From positions 1 through 7,644 of the forward strand of contig CALGKV010000047.1 of the NCBI GenBank assembly GCA_937930465.1: a stretch of 7,644 nucleotides of DNA. Reading direction: 5' to 3'. Made by a program: the position numbers and the translations under genes. This document shows positions 5,155-7,644 of this stretch, piece by piece. This stretch comes from Methanosuratincolales archaeon. Lineage in GTDB: Archaea; Thermoproteota; Methanomethylicia; Methanomethylicales; Methanomethylicaceae. Under the pieces are notes generated by a model that saw nothing but the letters and a program-made list of their open reading frames with translations, was not told the DNA's origin and did not search any database. The first letter of the stretch is position 1, and each line of letters starts with the position of its first letter.

Positions 5155-5169
5155 ATAGGCATATAATCC
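5155..5169. promoter_or_regulatory. Shared 15-base promoter element, copy 2 (XPF / thymidylate kinase)
   Basis: An exact copy of 3948-3962, again between two divergent genes. It is centred about 28 bases before the thymidylate kinase ATG, which has no clear ribosome binding site and is probably leaderless. Leftward it is about 37 bases before the XPF TTG. Confidence 0.55.
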
Positions 5170-5190
5170 GATCGCCGCAGATCTTATCCC

Positions 5191-5811
5191 ATGCCGGAAC
5201 TCAAGAGGGGTATATTCATTGCCTTGGAGGGGGTGGACGGCGCAGGCTCTTCGACGCAAACCCGCCTCCTCATTGACGCCCTTGATAATAAGGGGTTCAA
5301 AACACTCGCGACCAAGGAGCCAAACCCAGGCGGCTTCATAGAGCCTGCCATAAGGCTCTCGCTTTCCCAGCCTTCCGGGCTGCCCGTCGTGGATGCCCTC
5401 CTCTTCGCCGCTGACCGGGCTGACCACGTGGAGCGATTCATAAAGCCCGCACTTGCTGACCGCAAGGTGGTTGTCTCGGATCGGTACCTCGAGTCCTCAG
5501 TCGCTTACCAGTGCGCCCAAGGTCTTGATGAGAGGTGGGTATTGGCGATCAACAGGCATGCGATCAAGCCGGACCTGACAATAATAATGGACATCGATCC
5601 AGAGGTTTCCCTAGGGAGGAAAACCTCCCCTCCGGAGAGGTATGAGAATCCTGACTTCCTCAGGAAAGTTAGGAAGAAGTTCCTTGAGAGGGCCAAGACG
5701 AGGGGCTACGAGGTAGTTGATGCTGCCAAACCGGTCGAGGAAGTGCACGCCGAGATCGTCAGGAAGATCCTTCCGCTTCTTGTTTCAGTTGCATCATTTG
5801 AACCCCATTGA
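5191..5811 (+). CDS. tmk: Thymidylate (dTMP) kinase with variant Walker A motif
   Basis: A 206-residue cytoplasmic P-loop kinase that phosphorylates dTMP to dTDP for dTTP synthesis. Visible family features are L-E-G-V-D-G-A-G-S-S-T-Q (12-23) as the P-loop region, K-E-P (42-44), a nucleotide-binding Arg55, F-A-A-D-R-A-D-H-V-E (72-81), the S-D-R-Y-L-E-S-S-V-A-Y-Q block (96-107) and a LID-like stretch G-R-K-T-S-P-P-E-R-Y (142-151). Length fits the family. The oddity is Ser20 where the Walker A lysine should be; the codon is TCT, not one base from a lysine codon. All other motifs are intact, so this looks like a natural variant rather than decay. A second kinase of the family, or a different dNMP specificity, is the main alternative. 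It converges with the HD phosphohydrolase gene. Confidence 0.9.
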   Translation: MPELKRGIFIALEGVDGAGSSTQTRLLIDALDNKGFKTLATKEPNPGGFIEPAIRLSLSQPSGLPVVDALLFAADRADHVERFIKPALADRKVVVSDRYLESSVAYQCAQGLDERWVLAINRHAIKPDLTIIMDIDPEVSLGRKTSPPERYENPDFLRKVRKKFLERAKTRGYEVVDAAKPVEEVHAEIVRKILPLLVSVASFEPH

Positions 5812-5837
5812 GAGCAATACGTAAAACTTTTCTCTCA
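5809..5837. terminator. Possible bidirectional terminator between convergent genes
   Basis: TGAGAG and CTCTCA form a 6-base inverted repeat around a 17-base A/T-rich loop with CTTTT rightward and AAAAG leftward. It spans nearly the whole gap between the thymidylate kinase and HD phosphohydrolase stops. T-runs are short, so this is tentative. Confidence 0.3.
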
Positions 5838-5839
5838 TA

Positions 5840-7099
5840 TCAGTACGAAACCCTGGCAGACTCCGGGAGTCGCCCCAGTATCTTCTCGGATGCCTCTCTT
5901 ACCTTTTCCCTGTAACCCTCATGTGTGTAGACTCTGACTATGTTCATGAACCCCTTCAGGACCTCTATTATTTTGGAGATCTTCGTCGCCTTCAGTACAC
6001 CCTTCCCGGTAGCATCGACCACTGGTATCTCCATTGGGTCGATGGATAGCTTGTGGAAGTATGGTATTGAGGGAAGCGAGGGGGTGTCTATGAAGACGCT
6101 CGAGGGAGGTATCCCCGCAAGGTCCGCTATTTCGGACTCGACCTCCCTCCTTATCCCGTCGAGGCTGAAGAGCCCAGAGATCGCCTTGTCCTCTGCCTGG
6201 AGCTCCCTCTCATAAGCGCACTTGAGGAGCCTTCTACATTCGAGGTCCCTGATTATCTGAGCGGACTTTTCGCACCTCTTCAGCTCAGCCCAGACGCTGT
6301 AGTCGTCCAACTCGAGGTATTCGTCCGGCATGCTGAAGCTGCAGAGCCCCAGCTCCTCCTCGGCCGCCTCGAGCGCCCTCACCAGAAGGATCTGTGCAGA
6401 CCTCGCGGTCTTGTGGTAGTATATCGCCCTGAAAGATTCTATCCTTGCTATCAGGAAAGCCTCAAGGGCAGCTAGCGCCGAGCTGTCCACTACTAGGGTG
6501 TCGTCTACTACGTCCATCTTGTATATCAGCCGGTATATGTCGATCTTGCCGTACTCCGCGCCTGTGTGGTGCGTGTCCCTTGAGAGGAAGTCCATCTTGT
6601 CCACGTCGACTGAGCTCGAGATTATCTGATTCATGAACGCTTTCGCCTTCCGCTCCCTCCCCACCGCAAGGTCGGCTATCTCGTCCGGGTCGAAGCCGCG
6701 ATGAGAGATTATTTCGCTCAGCTCTGTCCCCCTGATGATCCAAGGCGTGAGATCCTCATGGGTCTTGTTCAGCTTCCTGATCAGGACCTGCTCGAAGGTG
6801 TGCGAGAACGGTCCATGACCCAGGTCGTGGCAAAGCCCGGCAAGCCTGATCTTCTGTATCTCGTCCTCTTCCATGCCGACCGGGAGAGCCTTGCCGAGCA
6901 ATCCTGCGAGGTGCATCACGCCGATGGAGTGCTCAAACCTGGTGTGGTTGGCCCCGGGGTAGACATAGTCTGCGAAGACGAGCTGCTTGATCCTCCTGAG
7001 CCTCTGGAGCGGAAGGGTGTCGATCACTTCCTTCTCTGTCTCCGTAATGTGGACATAGCCGTGTACTGGATCCTTGATCATGCCCCAGGGTCTTTCCAT
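5840..7099 (-). CDS. HD-domain phosphohydrolase (SAMHD1/dGTPase-like)
   Basis: A 419-residue metal-dependent HD phosphohydrolase, closest in layout to the SAMHD1-like dNTP triphosphohydrolases. The N-terminus has M-I-K-D-P-V-H-G-Y (7-15) and L-Q-R-L-R-R-I-K-Q-L (31-40), then N-H-T-R-F-E-H-S-I-G with His57, C-H-D-L-G-H-G-P-F-S-H with His91-Asp92, and V-D-V-D-K-M-D-F-L-S-R-D with Asp165/Asp167, completing the H-HD-D set. The C-terminal third is a less conserved, mostly helical region. The ATG at 7099 is chosen because GGGG stands 6 bases before it and relatives begin just ahead of M-I-K-D-P; a TTG at 7114 would add five residues. No signal or membrane segment. It may hydrolyse dNTPs and balance the convergent thymidylate kinase, but related proteins act on other nucleotides, so the substrate is not certain. 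Confidence 0.9.
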   Translation of the reverse strand: MERPWGMIKDPVHGYVHITETEKEVIDTLPLQRLRRIKQLVFADYVYPGANHTRFEHSIGVMHLAGLLGKALPVGMEEDEIQKIRLAGLCHDLGHGPFSHTFEQVLIRKLNKTHEDLTPWIIRGTELSEIISHRGFDPDEIADLAVGRERKAKAFMNQIISSSVDVDKMDFLSRDTHHTGAEYGKIDIYRLIYKMDVVDDTLVVDSSALAALEAFLIARIESFRAIYYHKTARSAQILLVRALEAAEEELGLCSFSMPDEYLELDDYSVWAELKRCEKSAQIIRDLECRRLLKCAYERELQAEDKAISGLFSLDGIRREVESEIADLAGIPPSSVFIDTPSLPSIPYFHKLSIDPMEIPVVDATGKGVLKATKISKIIEVLKGFMNIVRVYTHEGYREKVREASEKILGRLPESARVSY

Positions 7100-7251
7100 T
7101 GCAAACCCCGACAAAAGATATCTGGCTGTGGTGTCTTAACCTTTGCCGTCCATCTCGTCATCCCAACTGGTATGGTCTCGGATCCAAGCTTGAAACAACC
7201 TTTATCCATGATTGCGAATTAGCCCTTCTTGCCATGTGCAAGCTCATGGCG

Positions 7252-7644
7252 CTATCGTTTCGGCGTACTCTCCTTTACCCTTACGAGGCCTTCACTCCCG
7301 TCGACCTCAACCCAATCCCCGCTCCTGATCGCAGCTAGCGGATCCGAGTCCAGTCTGTCGACCAGCGGGATTTCGGCGAGTATGCACCCCGCGGCAATTA
7401 TCGTCTCAGTCTCAGAATTTATAATGGCAGCAGGGGCATGCCCGTTCTTCTTCAGTTGGTAAAGAACATATGAACCTACCGTGCTCCCCTTCCCCTTAGG
7501 GAAGACAAGGACCCTGCCTGTCAAGTCCATGCCAAATAGCTCGTGCCCGCTCTCCCTGACAATGCCGGTGCTAGGATCAACGCCGCCGAAAAAGGAGATG
7601 CACTGCCTGGTGACTAATGCCTCCCCCTCCCCCTTAAATTTCGC
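7252..7644 (-). CDS. Phosphomevalonate dehydratase small subunit (aconitase X swivel domain, DUF126), 5' end outside window
   Basis: The frame is open to the right edge, so 130 residues are visible and probably about 10-15 are missing at the N-terminus. Motifs of the aconitase X swivel domain are G-E-G-E-A-L-V (6-12), F-F-G-G-V-D-P-S-T-G (18-27), G-R-V-L-V-F-P-K-G-K-G-S-T-V-G-S-Y (43-59), A-P-A-A-I-I-N and I-P-L-V-D-R. With a separate large subunit it dehydrates 5-phosphomevalonate to trans-anhydromevalonate phosphate in the archaeal modified mevalonate pathway, first shown in Aeropyrum pernix, feeding isoprenoid lipid synthesis. The large subunit is not in this window and may be further upstream on the same strand. 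An internal ATG at 7530 is not the start, since clear conserved sequence precedes it. The next gene downstream is the HD protein, after a 152-base gap. Confidence 0.92.
   Translation of the reverse strand, partial: AKFKGEGEALVTRQCISFFGGVDPSTGIVRESGHELFGMDLTGRVLVFPKGKGSTVGSYVLYQLKKNGHAPAAIINSETETIIAAGCILAEIPLVDRLDSDPLAAIRSGDWVEVDGSEGLVRVKESTPKR

Noticed and set aside
6701..7222. Rightward frame of 173 codons opposite the HD phosphohydrolase
   Set aside because: Antisense shadow of the H-HD-D coding region; no start signal or family likeness.
7115..7251. Gap before the HD gene, checked for a small leftward gene or a promoter
   Set aside because: A short frame beginning M-D-K-G-C overlaps the HD start out of frame and lacks family likeness; no clear TATA box at the expected distance could be chosen.

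Overview
The window looks like a fragment of an archaeal chromosome, most likely from the Thermoproteota/TACK side. The evidence is a short XPF nuclease without a helicase domain, a UPF0147 protein, an autoantigen-p27-type zinc-ribbon protein, a phosphomevalonate dehydratase small subunit (the archaeal modified mevalonate pathway), a SAMHD1-like HD phosphohydrolase, TATA-type promoters (some placed as for leaderless mRNAs) and GGTG/GGAG-type ribosome binding sites. I cannot fix the lineage further from sequence alone. No transposon, CRISPR array or phage gene is visible.

Left part (1-2500, all leftward): a three-gene secretion cassette. Two paralogous secreted proteins (2313-1657 and 1645-980) carry the SipW-type signal peptide followed by the G-T-V-x-T-G-T-L segment, an N-T-G-T-[IV]-P strand and a C-terminal Q-W-N motif. 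These recall the bacterial biofilm-fibre protein TasA and the archaeal bundling-pilus family. They are followed by a signal peptidase I gene that leaves the window at position 1. Its catalytic Ser-Met-Ser-Pro motif is visible just before the edge, after about 285 residues of mostly membrane-spanning sequence. A T-rich stretch separates the substrates from the peptidase, and a leader with two hairpins precedes the first gene. The likely role is a dedicated export and assembly unit for an extracellular matrix fibre or pilus.

Middle (2500-5130): an AT-rich promoter region and a gene-free stretch of unknown content lie downstream of tRNA-Leu(CAG), which has an encoded CCA. The tRNA is divergent from an inositol monophosphatase/FBPase-family gene. 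Then come the UPF0147 gene (leftward), the zinc-ribbon p27-like gene (rightward) and the XPF nuclease (leftward, TTG start, N-terminal PIP-like motif).

Right part (5130-7644): thymidylate kinase (rightward, with Ser in place of the Walker A lysine), an HD phosphohydrolase (leftward) and the partial phosphomevalonate dehydratase small subunit (leftward, its 5' end outside the window). Thymidylate kinase and the HD protein are convergent neighbours and could act on opposite sides of dNTP supply. Genes alternate strand often, so most are single-gene units. The secretion cassette is the only obvious operon.
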